From contig OZ244870.1 in the NCBI GenBank assembly GCA_965221205.1, positions 2,480,001 through 2,544,000 of the forward strand: a DNA stretch of 64,000 bases, given 5' to 3'. A program made the position numbers and the translations under genes. The notes below the pieces were generated by a model. The model had not been told where the DNA came from. It worked only from the letters and a program-made list of their open reading frames with translations, and ran no database searches. Source of the stretch: CBDFMG01 sp965221205 [NCBI: bacterium]. Its GTDB lineage: Bacteria; SM23-31. Positions 55,514-64,000 of the stretch are shown one piece after another (the stretch's first letter is position 1; each line of letters starts with the position of its first letter).

Positions 55514-58165
55514 CAATGCATTTAAATTATCCTGAAGCTTTTCTTTGTTGGTTGAAAATGTGTCCAATTTTATACGCTCCCGCTCTATAATATTTTCGGG
55601 AGCTCTTTCTAAAAAGTTTTTATCTGATAATTTTCTGCTGAGCGAATTAATCTGGCTGTCAAGACGTTCCACCTCTTTATGCAGTCTATTATGCTCGCTC
55701 TCGATATCTATGAGATTTTCAAGGGGGATATATATTTCCAGTTCAGGTAATACTGCGGTTGCGGATTTAGGGGGGGGTACGGTATCAGTTCCCATTGATA
55801 TATCTGATATACTGCCTAACCGATAAAGATATTTACTGTTATTTTGAATAGTTTTGAGCAGATTGGTGTCGTTACATCGGATCAGCAGCTCAGCTTTTTT
55901 CGTTGGCGGGATGCGCATCTCACCCCGAATATTTCGGACAACGTACAAAATATCCTGAATAAATTTCATCTCAGCTTCACTTTTGAGATCAATCTTTGCC
56001 GTATCATAGCTACCAACGTCTGTTACCATTATGGACGATGAATTTTCACCGTTTGCCATATTGTGCCAAATTTCTTCAGTAATAAAGGGCATAAATGGGT
56101 GGAGAAGCTCCATCGTCTTACGAAGTGTCGGTAGCGCTACATGTTTTAATGAGTATGCTGCACCAGGAGATTGTGAATTAAGCCTGTCTTTCAGAAATTC
56201 GATATACCAATCACAGAATTCATGCCATAAAAATGAGTAAATAGCGTTGAGAGCTTCGTTGAGCTTATAGTGTGCAAACTTCTCATCAACATCTTTCCAT
56301 ACCGAATGTAAACGGCTGATAATCCATCTGTCAGCAAGGTTATTCGGTGTTTCCTTTCTATTTTCAGGCAACGCCGTATCGTTCAATTCACTTTCTTTGA
56401 GCTCCAAAAATCGGAACGCATTCCAGATTTTATTCGCAAAGTTTCTCCCCATCTCAAATTTCTGAGTAGAAAGCTTTATGTCCTGCCCTTCAGTAGAGAG
56501 AGCAACAAGTGAATATCTTACTGCATCTGCCCCGTACTGATCAATCATCTCAATCGGATCAATCCCATTGCCGAGCGATTTTGACATGATTCTGCCAATC
56601 TCATCTTTTATCATTCCTGTAATATATACATTCCGAAAAGGCTCCTTTCTCATAAACCAAAGGCCGGCCATAATCATTCTGGCAATCCAAAAAAATAAAA
56701 TATCGTATCCCGATACCAATACTGAAGTGGGATAGAAATATTTCATATCGTTTGATTCATCTGGCCAGTTTAATGCAGAAAAAGGCCAGAGCCAAGATGA
56801 AAACCAGGTATCAAGTACATCTTCATCTTGATGTATGGAATGTGAACCGCAGTGCTCACAAGTATCCGGATCATCTTTAGGAACCGTAATTTTGCTGCAA
56901 GAATCACAGTACCAGACCGGAATTCTGTGTCCCCACCACAATTGACGGGATATACACCAGTCCCGAATATTGTCCATCCAATAGAAGAAATCCTTCTCCC
57001 ATTTAGGCGGATAGAATGAAATATTTCCGTTTTTCACAGAATCGATCGCTTTTTCTGCAAGTGGTTTCATTTTAAGAAACCACTGTTCAGACAGTAATGG
57101 CTCGATTGTTGTCAAGCAGCGATAACATTGTCCGACACTGTGATTATGTGTCTCGGTTTTTATGAGAAGACCAATGTTTTCAAGGTCGGTAATCAGTTTT
57201 TTACGGCAATCATACCGCGACATACCCTCAAAATCTTTACCGGCATCAGCGGTCATATTTCCTGCTTCATCAATCACGATAACTTTCGGGAGATTATGCC
57301 GCTGGCCAACGCCGAAATCATTTGGATCGTGGGCAGGTGTTACTTTCACAGCTCCCGAACCGAATTCGGAATTAACAAATTCATCAGTTATAATAGGTAT
57401 TTCACGGTTAACAAAAGGAAGTGTTACTGTATTTCCAACGATGTCTTTATAACGTTCATCTTCGGGATGAACAGCAACTGCCGTATCTCCCAGCATTGTT
57501 TCCGGTCGAGTTGTGGCTATTGAAATATGTCCACTTTTATCCGTGAGTGGATAATTAATATACCAGAGGTTGCTCTCAACTTCTTCGTGCTTTACCACCT
57601 CTTCATCAGACAAAGCTGTTTTATGAAAGGGACACCAGTTAACAATATAATTGCCACGATAAATGAGACCTTGCTCATATAACAAGACAAAAACAGTTCT
57701 GACAGCCCGTGACGTACCTTCATCCATCGTAAAACGTTCGCGCTCCCAATCTAATGAACTACCCAGCTTTTCCTGCTGTTTCTGTATAATTTTGCCATGT
57801 TTTTCCTTCCATTTCCAGACTTCGTCAATGAATGCATCACGACCAAGCTGCTCTGGGTCGACTCCTTCTTCTCGGAGTTTCTCTCCAACAACATTTTCCG
57901 TGCCAATTCCTGCGTGGTCAGTACCGGGCATCCAAAGAGCAGTACTCTTTTTAAGACGGTAATACCTGATTAGGGTGTCCTGAATAGTATTTTGGAGAGC
58001 ATGTCCCATATGGAGTACACCGGTAACGTTCGGAGGCGGAAGCATAATGGTAAAAGGTTGTTTATTTGAATCGACTTCAGCATGAAAATAGTTTTGCTTT
58101 AGCCAGAAATCGTACCATTTAGTTTCGATATTCTTGGGATCGTAATGTTTTGCAATTGTCGTCAT
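55505..58165 (-). CDS. valS: Valyl-tRNA synthetase
   Basis: An 886-residue class I synthetase. The HIGH motif is LHMGHALQ (residues 51-58) after MLPPPNVTGV. The editing domain is visible through IATTRPETMLGDTAVAVHPE, the KMSKS motif as IMSKSLGNGIDP, and the C-terminal coiled-coil arm as RLHKEVERLDSQINSLSRKL. A zinc-binding CDSC...CEHC knuckle is present, as in several phyla. Length is complete and there is no break, in sharp contrast to its 3' neighbours. Confidence 0.97.
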   Translation of the reverse strand: MTTIAKHYDPKNIETKWYDFWLKQNYFHAEVDSNKQPFTIMLPPPNVTGVLHMGHALQNTIQDTLIRYYRLKKSTALWMPGTDHAGIGTENVVGEKLREEGVDPEQLGRDAFIDEVWKWKEKHGKIIQKQQEKLGSSLDWERERFTMDEGTSRAVRTVFVLLYEQGLIYRGNYIVNWCPFHKTALSDEEVVKHEEVESNLWYINYPLTDKSGHISIATTRPETMLGDTAVAVHPEDERYKDIVGNTVTLPFVNREIPIITDEFVNSEFGSGAVKVTPAHDPNDFGVGQRHNLPKVIVIDEAGNMTADAGKDFEGMSRYDCRKKLITDLENIGLLIKTETHNHSVGQCYRCLTTIEPLLSEQWFLKMKPLAEKAIDSVKNGNISFYPPKWEKDFFYWMDNIRDWCISRQLWWGHRIPVWYCDSCSKITVPKDDPDTCEHCGSHSIHQDEDVLDTWFSSWLWPFSALNWPDESNDMKYFYPTSVLVSGYDILFFWIARMIMAGLWFMRKEPFRNVYITGMIKDEIGRIMSKSLGNGIDPIEMIDQYGADAVRYSLVALSTEGQDIKLSTQKFEMGRNFANKIWNAFRFLELKESELNDTALPENRKETPNNLADRWIISRLHSVWKDVDEKFAHYKLNEALNAIYSFLWHEFCDWYIEFLKDRLNSQSPGAAYSLKHVALPTLRKTMELLHPFMPFITEEIWHNMANGENSSSIMVTDVGSYDTAKIDLKSEAEMKFIQDILYVVRNIRGEMRIPPTKKAELLIRCNDTNLLKTIQNNSKYLYRLGSISDISMGTDTVPPPKSATAVLPELEIYIPLENLIDIESEHNRLHKEVERLDSQINSLSRKLSDKNFLERAPENIIERERIKLDTFSTNKEKLQDNLNALGL

Positions 58166-58283
58166 CGCATTCCTACAATATTTAATTAGGACAAGTTAAA
58201 ATTTAAGAGAAATTCATGAAAAAATCAATTATATATAAATATTTATGATAATCCAATAAAAATAGCGGCATTCAGAATCTGCA

Positions 58284-58760
58284 CTAATCTTTGCGAGTGC
58301 CCCAACGGAGTACTTCTATTTTTACTTCTGCGAGTCCGTCAATAAGGAAGTCAAGTTCTTCAGCTGCTTTTTTCGATAAATCTAGTATTCTTCCTTCTAT
58401 AAAAGGACCCCGATCGTTTACACGTAGAATGACTTTCCGGTTGTTTTTAAGATTAATGACTCGTATCCAACTTCCAAGTGGAAACTCTTTATGAGCAGCG
58501 GAAAGTTTATTCATATCGTAAACTTCTCCGTTTGCTGTTTTTCGGCCATGAAATTTTGGACCGTACCATGATGATGTGCCTGATATCGTAAAGAGACTTG
58601 GAGCACTTGACAAACTTTTAGCAATATTTCTTTCATCACCAGATGAGGGTAAAATGACTGCAGAACCTGACCGGTATCGAGGTGATATCGTACATTGAAC
58701 CATGAGTAATGAAAGCGATAAAACAAAAATGACCCTTAAAAAGAGTAAAGAAATGTGCAT
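58284..58760 (-). CDS. rlpA: RlpA-like septal-ring lipoprotein
   Basis: 158 residues: a lipoprotein signal with the lipobox near LMVQC, then the double-psi beta-barrel. SGTSSWYGPKFHGRKTANGE, KLSAAHKEFPLGSWIRVINL and RVNDRGPFIEGRILDLSKKA are diagnostic, with the Asp of NDRGPF conserved. RlpA proteins cleave naked glycan strands at the septum in some bacteria. The C-terminal SPOR domain of larger homologues is absent here. Anchoring in the outer membrane is likely. Confidence 0.88.
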   Translation of the reverse strand: MHISLLFLRVIFVLSLSLLMVQCTISPRYRSGSAVILPSSGDERNIAKSLSSAPSLFTISGTSSWYGPKFHGRKTANGEVYDMNKLSAAHKEFPLGSWIRVINLKNNRKVILRVNDRGPFIEGRILDLSKKAAEELDFLIDGLAEVKIEVLRWGTRKD

Positions 58761-58770
58761 AAATATTCTA

Positions 58771-59679
58771 CTAAGTTAACAAAGAGTCCGTTATATTAGA
58801 TATTTTGGTAATCTCATTTTCCTTTGCATACTGTTTGAGATCAGTAATAATCTCAAGAGGAACCTGGGGATTAACAAAATTGATTGTACCCAATTGTACT
58901 GCTGCTGCACCGCACATCAAAAACTCAAGAACATCACTTGCTGTGCTTATCCCTCCAATTCCTATTATTGGAATAGTTATCTTCTTGCTCGTCTGATATA
59001 CCATAGCCATTGCTACAGGCTTGATTGCAGGACCGGATAGTCCACCGGTCACATTGGCTAAAACAGACCGTTTTGTTTGGATACTAACACACATGCCGAC
59101 CAGTGTATTTATCATCGAAACAGCATCAGCCCCTGCATCCTCGACTGCCTGTGCTATTGCTGTAATATCAGTAACATTGGGTGTTAATTTGGGAATTACT
59201 AACCGTTTTGTCCGCTTTTTAATCTCAGCAACTATTGCGGCGGCACGGTTAGGATCGACACTAAAATCTAGTCCTCCTGCAACATTCGGACACGACAAAT
59301 TAAGTTCATATCCATCAATGCCTTCACATTCTTCTAATCTTTCTGCAAGATAAATAAAATCGCTATCCGACTCCCCGGCTATATTGACTATGATACGGGA
59401 CGATATGTCCTGCAAAAAGGGCAATTTTTCATTGATAAACCGGTCAATACCAACGTTTGCGAGCCCGATCGCATTGAGCATTCCTGCAGAAGTTTCTGCT
59501 ATACGAGTTGGTTTGTTTCCTGGTCTTTCCAGCCGTGTTATGGTTTTGGTAACTATTCCGCCCAATATGCCAATATCATACAATCCCGCAACTTCGGAAC
59601 CATATCCAAATGTACCCGATGCTGTTAATAAAGGGTTTTTGAAAGTTACTTGGCCTATTTTTATGGAATAATCAGTCAT
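58771..59679 (-). CDS. pyrD: Dihydroorotate dehydrogenase B, catalytic subunit
   Basis: Oxidises dihydroorotate with FMN in pyrimidine synthesis. KNPLLTASGTFGYG, MLNAIGLANVGIDRFI, DGYELNLSCPNVAGG with the class 1 catalytic Cys (SCPN), KLTPNV and IGIGGISTASDVLEFL are typical. Class 1B enzymes pass electrons to NAD through PyrK, whose gene is immediately upstream and overlaps by a few bases. ATG 59679 is chosen; a TTG at 59685 would add two residues. The protein has 302 residues. Confidence 0.95.
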   Translation of the reverse strand: MTDYSIKIGQVTFKNPLLTASGTFGYGSEVAGLYDIGILGGIVTKTITRLERPGNKPTRIAETSAGMLNAIGLANVGIDRFINEKLPFLQDISSRIIVNIAGESDSDFIYLAERLEECEGIDGYELNLSCPNVAGGLDFSVDPNRAAAIVAEIKKRTKRLVIPKLTPNVTDITAIAQAVEDAGADAVSMINTLVGMCVSIQTKRSVLANVTGGLSGPAIKPVAMAMVYQTSKKITIPIIGIGGISTASDVLEFLMCGAAAVQLGTINFVNPQVPLEIITDLKQYAKENEITKISNITDSLLT

Positions 59680-60502
59680 TTCCAATTATCACTTCCTTTT
59701 CGGAAAATACAGGGCCGTCCACGCATACAAGATGATATCCGCACTGCTTTCCGTCATTTCCAGTTTTTGGCATGATACAGCCCTGGCATATTCCAATACC
59801 ACATGCCATTACTGTTTCTACAGATAGTTGAGCAGGAATGTTATATTCAAGTGACAAGCGCTGAACAGTTGCAAGCATCAGTATTGGACCACATGCAATA
59901 ATACAGGTATTTTGTTTATCCGTTACCAGGCTTAAGTGATTTTCAAATGGTTCAGTCACAAGACCTTTAATACCGTAACTTCCATCATCGGTAGTCGTAG
60001 AGAGATCAATATTCAGATCGGATAATTCATCATTAAGGAGTACTTGACTTTTGTCTGCATAACCCGAGAACAAATGTACGTTTGTCTTTGATAAATCAAG
60101 TGAGTTGATTAAATAAAATAGCGGTGGAAGACCTACTCCACCAACAACCATAATAAGATTATTATACTTATTTATTTGAAATGTGTTACCCAACGGACCC
60201 AACAGTCCGACACTATCTCCTACCTTTTTTTGCGAAAGTAGGACAGTTGCTTCACCGAATAGTTTAAACAGAACTGAAACTGAGCCTTTGGAATTATCTG
60301 CCGACAGGATACTCATTGGCCGGGGCAGCAAAGGTGTGAATGCGTCGGTAGTCCTGATCTGAACAAACTGTCCAGGTTGAGCTATCCTCCCCATGTCGGA
60401 TGATTCATATTCATGAATAAATGTATTAGAAGCGACTTTTTTAATAGAACGTATTGTACACGTTTGCTGAAAAAGAGTTTTATTTGTTATAGCGTTGGTC
60501 AT
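59672..60502 (-). CDS. pyrK: Dihydroorotate dehydrogenase B, electron-transfer subunit
   Basis: Carries FAD and a 2Fe-2S cluster linking PyrD to NAD. RPMSILSADNSKGSVSVLFK binds FAD, GVGLPPLFYLINSL and ACGPILMLATVQR belong to the NAD site. Cysteines CGIGICQGC with a later YHLVCVDGPVF bind the cluster. ATG 60502 is preferred: the alternative at 60526 would lie inside a terminator that ends the upstream transcript. The protein then has 276 residues. Confidence 0.93.
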   Translation of the reverse strand: MTNAITNKTLFQQTCTIRSIKKVASNTFIHEYESSDMGRIAQPGQFVQIRTTDAFTPLLPRPMSILSADNSKGSVSVLFKLFGEATVLLSQKKVGDSVGLLGPLGNTFQINKYNNLIMVVGGVGLPPLFYLINSLDLSKTNVHLFSGYADKSQVLLNDELSDLNIDLSTTTDDGSYGIKGLVTEPFENHLSLVTDKQNTCIIACGPILMLATVQRLSLEYNIPAQLSVETVMACGIGICQGCIMPKTGNDGKQCGYHLVCVDGPVFSEKEVIIGND

Positions 60503-60524
60503 GATTCCTATTTCAACTACATAC

Positions 60525-60551
60525 AAAAAAGCCGAGATGAACGAATCTCGG
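60525..60551 (-). terminator. Rho-independent terminator between the TPR gene and pyrK
   Basis: On the minus strand CCGAGAT pairs with ATCTCGG around a 6-nt loop (60532-60551) and is followed by C and six T residues (60525-60530). It ends the transcript of the large TPR gene upstream, so pyrK needs its own promoter within a few dozen bases. Confidence 0.8.
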
Positions 60552-60682
60552 ACTTCAAAAGAATCGTAATAGCATTTATGGTCAAAATTCGGTTAAAACG
60601 TGTTTTAGTTTTACATAATATATCAATTGATGTCTTGATATTCAAGTTTTTTCTGCTCCAGTCTAATCTGAGAAAATTGAAT

Positions 60683-63247
60683 TCAATATCTGGGAAAGAT
60701 AATTCTTCTGAAATGCCATGCCTGAACAGGAAGTTCGTTTGTGCCCAATGCAGGATAGTACGTGCTTCTCCTTATTGCAGCAAATGTACTATCAATCAGT
60801 TCTTTGTTATTTATATCATCTCTGAAAATGTTTATTACAGTTGCTTTTCCCTGTGTATTTATAAGTATTTTCAGATCGAGAATTTTAGTTTCTTGTGATT
60901 GAAAGATCATTTGTGGGATCGATACATCTAAACCTGTTAAGATTTTCCCAGGTTGGGCTGCAACAGAGTCTGGTTCTAATGAGAAAAAGACGTCAGTATT
61001 TGGATTGGTAAGGGTATTCATTGTACTAACAATAATGAGAGAATCTCTACGATTTTTTTCTTGTTGAGCTTTTCGGCTAATATCACGTAATCGTTCAAGC
61101 TCATGAGCTTTTGCCTCTTCGGCTTTGATATTTCTTGCTTCTTTCAATTTTACCTTAACTGCAGTAGCCAACTCCGAACTGCTATAGTCTGTTTCAAGTT
61201 TCTCATATAATTCGAATGCTTTAAGCGGTTCCTCAAGATCATTTTCATAAATCCACGCTGCGGCGTAAAGTGATTTTGGTGCATAGTCTGTGTAGAAATA
61301 CTTTTCGGCAAGTTCTTTATAAACTCCTATAGACGCATAATAGTATCTGCGGTTGTAGAGTTTTTCAGCTTCATCGTATAGGGCTTGGATAGAATCTTCT
61401 TGACTGAGATAAGGTGCATCATCAATTTCACTCTGCTTATCTTCGCTCATGAAATATCGTGCATATTGAGTATGCCGATAATTGTTAAATAGATTTGTTT
61501 TAATTGAATCTCTTTTTGCTGTTTTGGTATCATCGGCAATATTATAGAGAGAAAAGAGTGCCTTTGCGGCATCATCCGATTCGGGATATTTATTAATGAG
61601 GATGGTTAAATATTTATCAGTCGAATCAATCATACCGAATTCCGTATTATATATTTCAGCAATGCGGAATACATTAGCAGCTTTTTCATTTTTTAATTGT
61701 GAGATTCGGTTCCGGTAAATAACGTAATCACGCGTATATGTGTTCAATGTTTCTTCAAAAAATGCAGTATCGTATTCGGTGAAAACCGCAGCTGGCACAA
61801 TCAGGGAATCATCAGGCATGACAAAGGCAACTGTTTCAGACGAATCAATCATTTCAATGAGACTGTCTTCAATATTATCTTCATCAATACCTGAAAGAGA
61901 GAGAGAATCGTTTACCGTTAGTGTATCAACTTTTGGTTCTGTACTGTTTAGCACAGAATCAACGAAAGCAGAAATTGAGTCTGGTTTTGGAATAATAATG
62001 TAATCCGCTGTTTTCGGTTTTTTGTATGGAAAGTCGGGCAGCGGTTTAGATATTTTTTGATGCAAAACATCAATTTCATCAATATGTTTTATCCGGTTAT
62101 CAATTTTTGGTTTAATATTTTGATCCGGTTGGGCATTTAAAGCACTCGCATAATACTGTCTTGCTAAGACAAGATCAAAGTAATGATAAACGTAGATTTC
62201 ACCAATCGAAAATAGCGCTTCCGGCACTTTGGGTAGATCTTTTATAGGTCCATCTGCTGTCAGCAGTGAATCGGGAATTTCTATCTGCTCTTGTAAAGGA
62301 AGTGGCGCCAATTGAGCGATATAATCAAATTGATCCTGGGTAATGCTGTCAGGATTTAAAATATTCAGTTGTTCAAGTACATAGATCGACTGCTCTAACT
62401 CCCCTTTTGATTCCCACAACCCAGCAATTTCAAGCATGACGTCTGTATACCTATCCTTATATTCCCCGTCATACAGAATTAAAGAATACTCTTCAATTGC
62501 TCTATCATAATTTCCGGATAATTCAAGACTTTTACCCAATTTGAATCTGCTGTTATAGAGGATGGAAAATGGCGGATCGTAATCATTAACTTTTCTATAC
62601 TCTGAGGCGGCTTGCTCATAGTTCTCGAGCATAAAGTAACTTTCGGCAATCATGTTTTGGGCATTGCTTTTCAATTCATTGCTCTTTGATTCGGATACAA
62701 GTTGTCTACTTAATTCTATTGCACTTTCATAATCACCACGCTGGAAACGAAGATTTGCGAGACTTAAAAATGCATCTGATTTCAGTTCAGTTTTCACATC
62801 TTCGGCGGCAATGATTTCATTTAATTCATATTCAGCAGGCTCAAGCTTGCCTTCATCAATGAGAGTTTTGACGTGCAATGATCGCGCTTCAGGAACTAAT
62901 TTACTGTATGGAAAATTGAGAATTAATTCCTGAAATTTGAGTTTTGCGTCTCCGATTTGTCCCATAAAGTAGTAAGACTTCCCTATAATCAGAACGGCAT
63001 CATCGGCCCATCTGCTATTGGGATAGAGTTCCAGAACTCTCGAAGCTTTTGCAATGGCTATGTTAAACGCAGTCACTGCGTTTCCCGGAACGGAAGTCGA
63101 ATTGCTTTTCTCTATAATTTTTAATGCGTTATTATATGACTTTTTGGCATTATAATATGAGTTGTAGTATGCACAGCCTATAAGAATTGTGATTCCTGCA
63201 GATATTACTGTGATGAGATAGATAGGTCTGAAAAAACTGTGTTTCAT
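60683..63247 (-). CDS. TPR lipoprotein with C-terminal TonB-like domain
   Basis: An 854-residue protein. The N-terminus has a lipoprotein signal (lipobox ILIGC), then many tetratricopeptide-like helices. Examples are NSRWADDAVLIIGKSYYFMG, YPNSRWADD and YGRYESAIELSRQL-like units, and PEALFSIGEIYVYHYFDLVL; these resemble the YbgF/BamD-type repeat. A low-complexity linker rich in Asp/Ser leads to further TPRs, then a C-terminal TonB-like domain (LDLKILINTQGKATVINIFR to VQAWHFRRIIFPRY). Proteins of this layout occur in FCB-type genomes, but their function is not settled. A link between peptidoglycan, outer membrane and energy-transducing partners is a guess. Start at ATG 63247. Confidence 0.72.
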   Translation of the reverse strand: MKHSFFRPIYLITVISAGITILIGCAYYNSYYNAKKSYNNALKIIEKSNSTSVPGNAVTAFNIAIAKASRVLELYPNSRWADDAVLIIGKSYYFMGQIGDAKLKFQELILNFPYSKLVPEARSLHVKTLIDEGKLEPAEYELNEIIAAEDVKTELKSDAFLSLANLRFQRGDYESAIELSRQLVSESKSNELKSNAQNMIAESYFMLENYEQAASEYRKVNDYDPPFSILYNSRFKLGKSLELSGNYDRAIEEYSLILYDGEYKDRYTDVMLEIAGLWESKGELEQSIYVLEQLNILNPDSITQDQFDYIAQLAPLPLQEQIEIPDSLLTADGPIKDLPKVPEALFSIGEIYVYHYFDLVLARQYYASALNAQPDQNIKPKIDNRIKHIDEIDVLHQKISKPLPDFPYKKPKTADYIIIPKPDSISAFVDSVLNSTEPKVDTLTVNDSLSLSGIDEDNIEDSLIEMIDSSETVAFVMPDDSLIVPAAVFTEYDTAFFEETLNTYTRDYVIYRNRISQLKNEKAANVFRIAEIYNTEFGMIDSTDKYLTILINKYPESDDAAKALFSLYNIADDTKTAKRDSIKTNLFNNYRHTQYARYFMSEDKQSEIDDAPYLSQEDSIQALYDEAEKLYNRRYYYASIGVYKELAEKYFYTDYAPKSLYAAAWIYENDLEEPLKAFELYEKLETDYSSSELATAVKVKLKEARNIKAEEAKAHELERLRDISRKAQQEKNRRDSLIIVSTMNTLTNPNTDVFFSLEPDSVAAQPGKILTGLDVSIPQMIFQSQETKILDLKILINTQGKATVINIFRDDINNKELIDSTFAAIRRSTYYPALGTNELPVQAWHFRRIIFPRY

Positions 63248-63272
63248 GTTTTGTCGATAATAGGGTTAACGT

Positions 63273-64000
63273 TTATGATGATACTGATTTTAATAATTCA
63301 GGCAGAATCTCACCTGATTTTCCTTGTATAAATTCATCAGCATAGGGAGTCAATAGAGTCTCTTCAATGTTGATTTCAACAATATAAGCCCCCCTGTTTT
63401 TTGCCCATAACGGCATAGAGGCTGCTGGTTGAACTTGAGCCGAAGTGCCGACTGATAAAAAACCTCTGCACTATTTATTGCCTCATCAGCTTCGCTAAGT
63501 GCTTGTTGTGGTAAGTTTTCTCCGAACCACACCACATCCGGACGGAGCATACCATTGCACTCGGCGTGCTGGGGAATCCTTTTGTCTTCATTCAACTTAA
63601 TTTCAGTATAAATTTCACTGCAAATAAGGCATCTGTTCCTCATGATATTTCCATGAAGCTCTATCGGTTTGCTGCTTCCGGCCCGCATATGCAATCCATC
63701 GACATTTTGTGTAATGAGAGAAAATTGCTGACACACCTTTTCAGGTTCAGCAAGCACATAGTGACCGGGATTGGGCTCAATTTCAATAATGGTTTTTTGC
63801 CGGTGAAGATACCATTCCTATACAAGTTCGTGATTTCTCATAAATGCATCAAAATTTGCAAGCTCTTCCGGTCTTAATTTATTCCAGATACCATCTTCTC
63901 AACGAAAAGTGGGCACCCCACTTTCTGCAGACATACCGGCGCCAGTTAATACAGCAACGGCAGGAGAACTCGAGCACAGATTAATTAATTTGTTGGAAAA
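63273..64000 (-). pseudogene. Sir2-family protein deacylase, decayed and cut by the window edge
   Basis: On the minus strand the sequence begins beyond 64000 and reads AVLTGAGMSAESGVPTFR, the NAD-binding GAGxSxxSGIPxFR motif, then a stop where the conserved Gly of FRG belongs. NKLRPEELANFDAFMRNHEL follows and a second stop replaces a Trp. Then come SLITQNVDGLHMRAGSS with the catalytic His region, CxxC pairs of the zinc module, and MLRPDVVWFGENLPQQAL. A missing base in the T run at 63457-63462 (minus strand) shifts the frame before SVGTSAQVQPAASMPLWAKN. With two nonsense codons and one frameshift the deacylase is inactive. Confidence 0.85.

Overview
The window is an AT-rich bacterial chromosome segment from a diderm (LPS-bearing) organism. 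A fused LpxC-FabZ protein, the envelope block uppS / tamB / bamA / ompH (skp) / lpxD / lpxC-fabZ / lpxA, DUF5683, a folK-deoxynucleoside kinase pair and a remnant of a FlgD/T9SS-like C-terminal sorting domain all point to the FCB superphylum (Bacteroidota-Chlorobiota-Fibrobacterota and relatives). It looks more like a candidate-phylum member (Marinimicrobia, Cloacimonadota, Calditrichota or KSB1-like) than a classical Bacteroidetes. That placement is inferred from gene content, not from phylogeny. I see no rRNA, tRNA or CRISPR.

Layout. 1-3.6 kb: a decayed DHH phosphoesterase gene cut in two by a 2.7 kb IS1595-family element with an 8-bp target duplication and imperfect inverted ends; its cargo is a G+C-richer DNA methyltransferase-HNH fusion (frameshifted) and an intact ClpP-like protease. 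4.2-10.7 kb: glutamate dehydrogenase, a gamma-glutamyltransferase-like enzyme, a broken COG3375 acetyltransferase beside an N-succinylamino-acid racemase/OSBS, and three molybdenum-cofactor genes (moaD, moaE, mocA-like). 11-15.8 kb: two long wrecks, one of a secreted propeller/Ig-repeat protein and one probably FliK-like. 15.9-27.6 kb: the envelope biogenesis cluster. 27.6-36.9 kb: folK, a dNK, RidA, DUF5683, a sodium symporter, purF, a ferredoxin-geranylgeranyl reductase pair, ftsY, an MBL hydrolase, an exported RidA and a lipoprotein. 38-44.6 kb: yajC, def, fmt, a PASTA protein, rpe, a SEC59/VTE5-type lipid kinase, a cold shock protein, a tyrosine recombinase, an M50 protease and a small membrane protein. 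45.1-46.9 kb: a graveyard of accessory fragments. From 47.7 kb nearly everything is on the minus strand: SDR, PPi-type phosphofructokinase, PepD, AmpG-like MFS, valS, rlpA, pyrD, pyrK, a TPR-TonB lipoprotein and a broken sirtuin. Between these lie a plus-strand decayed diaminopentanoate dehydrogenase and minus-strand decayed DUF4139 and Ig-repeat genes.

The strongest overall pattern is selective decay. About fifteen accessory loci (mobile DNA, restriction-modification, surface proteins, flagellar, catabolic and regulatory genes) carry several frameshifts, nonsense codons or deletions each. The housekeeping and envelope genes between them are uninterrupted. This suggests an organism in the course of genome reduction, with loss of motility, surface display and DNA modification while lipid A, outer-membrane assembly, purine/pyrimidine synthesis and protein maturation are kept. 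Some single-base frameshifts lie in homopolymers and could be assembly errors, but the in-frame stops and internal deletions cannot be explained that way.
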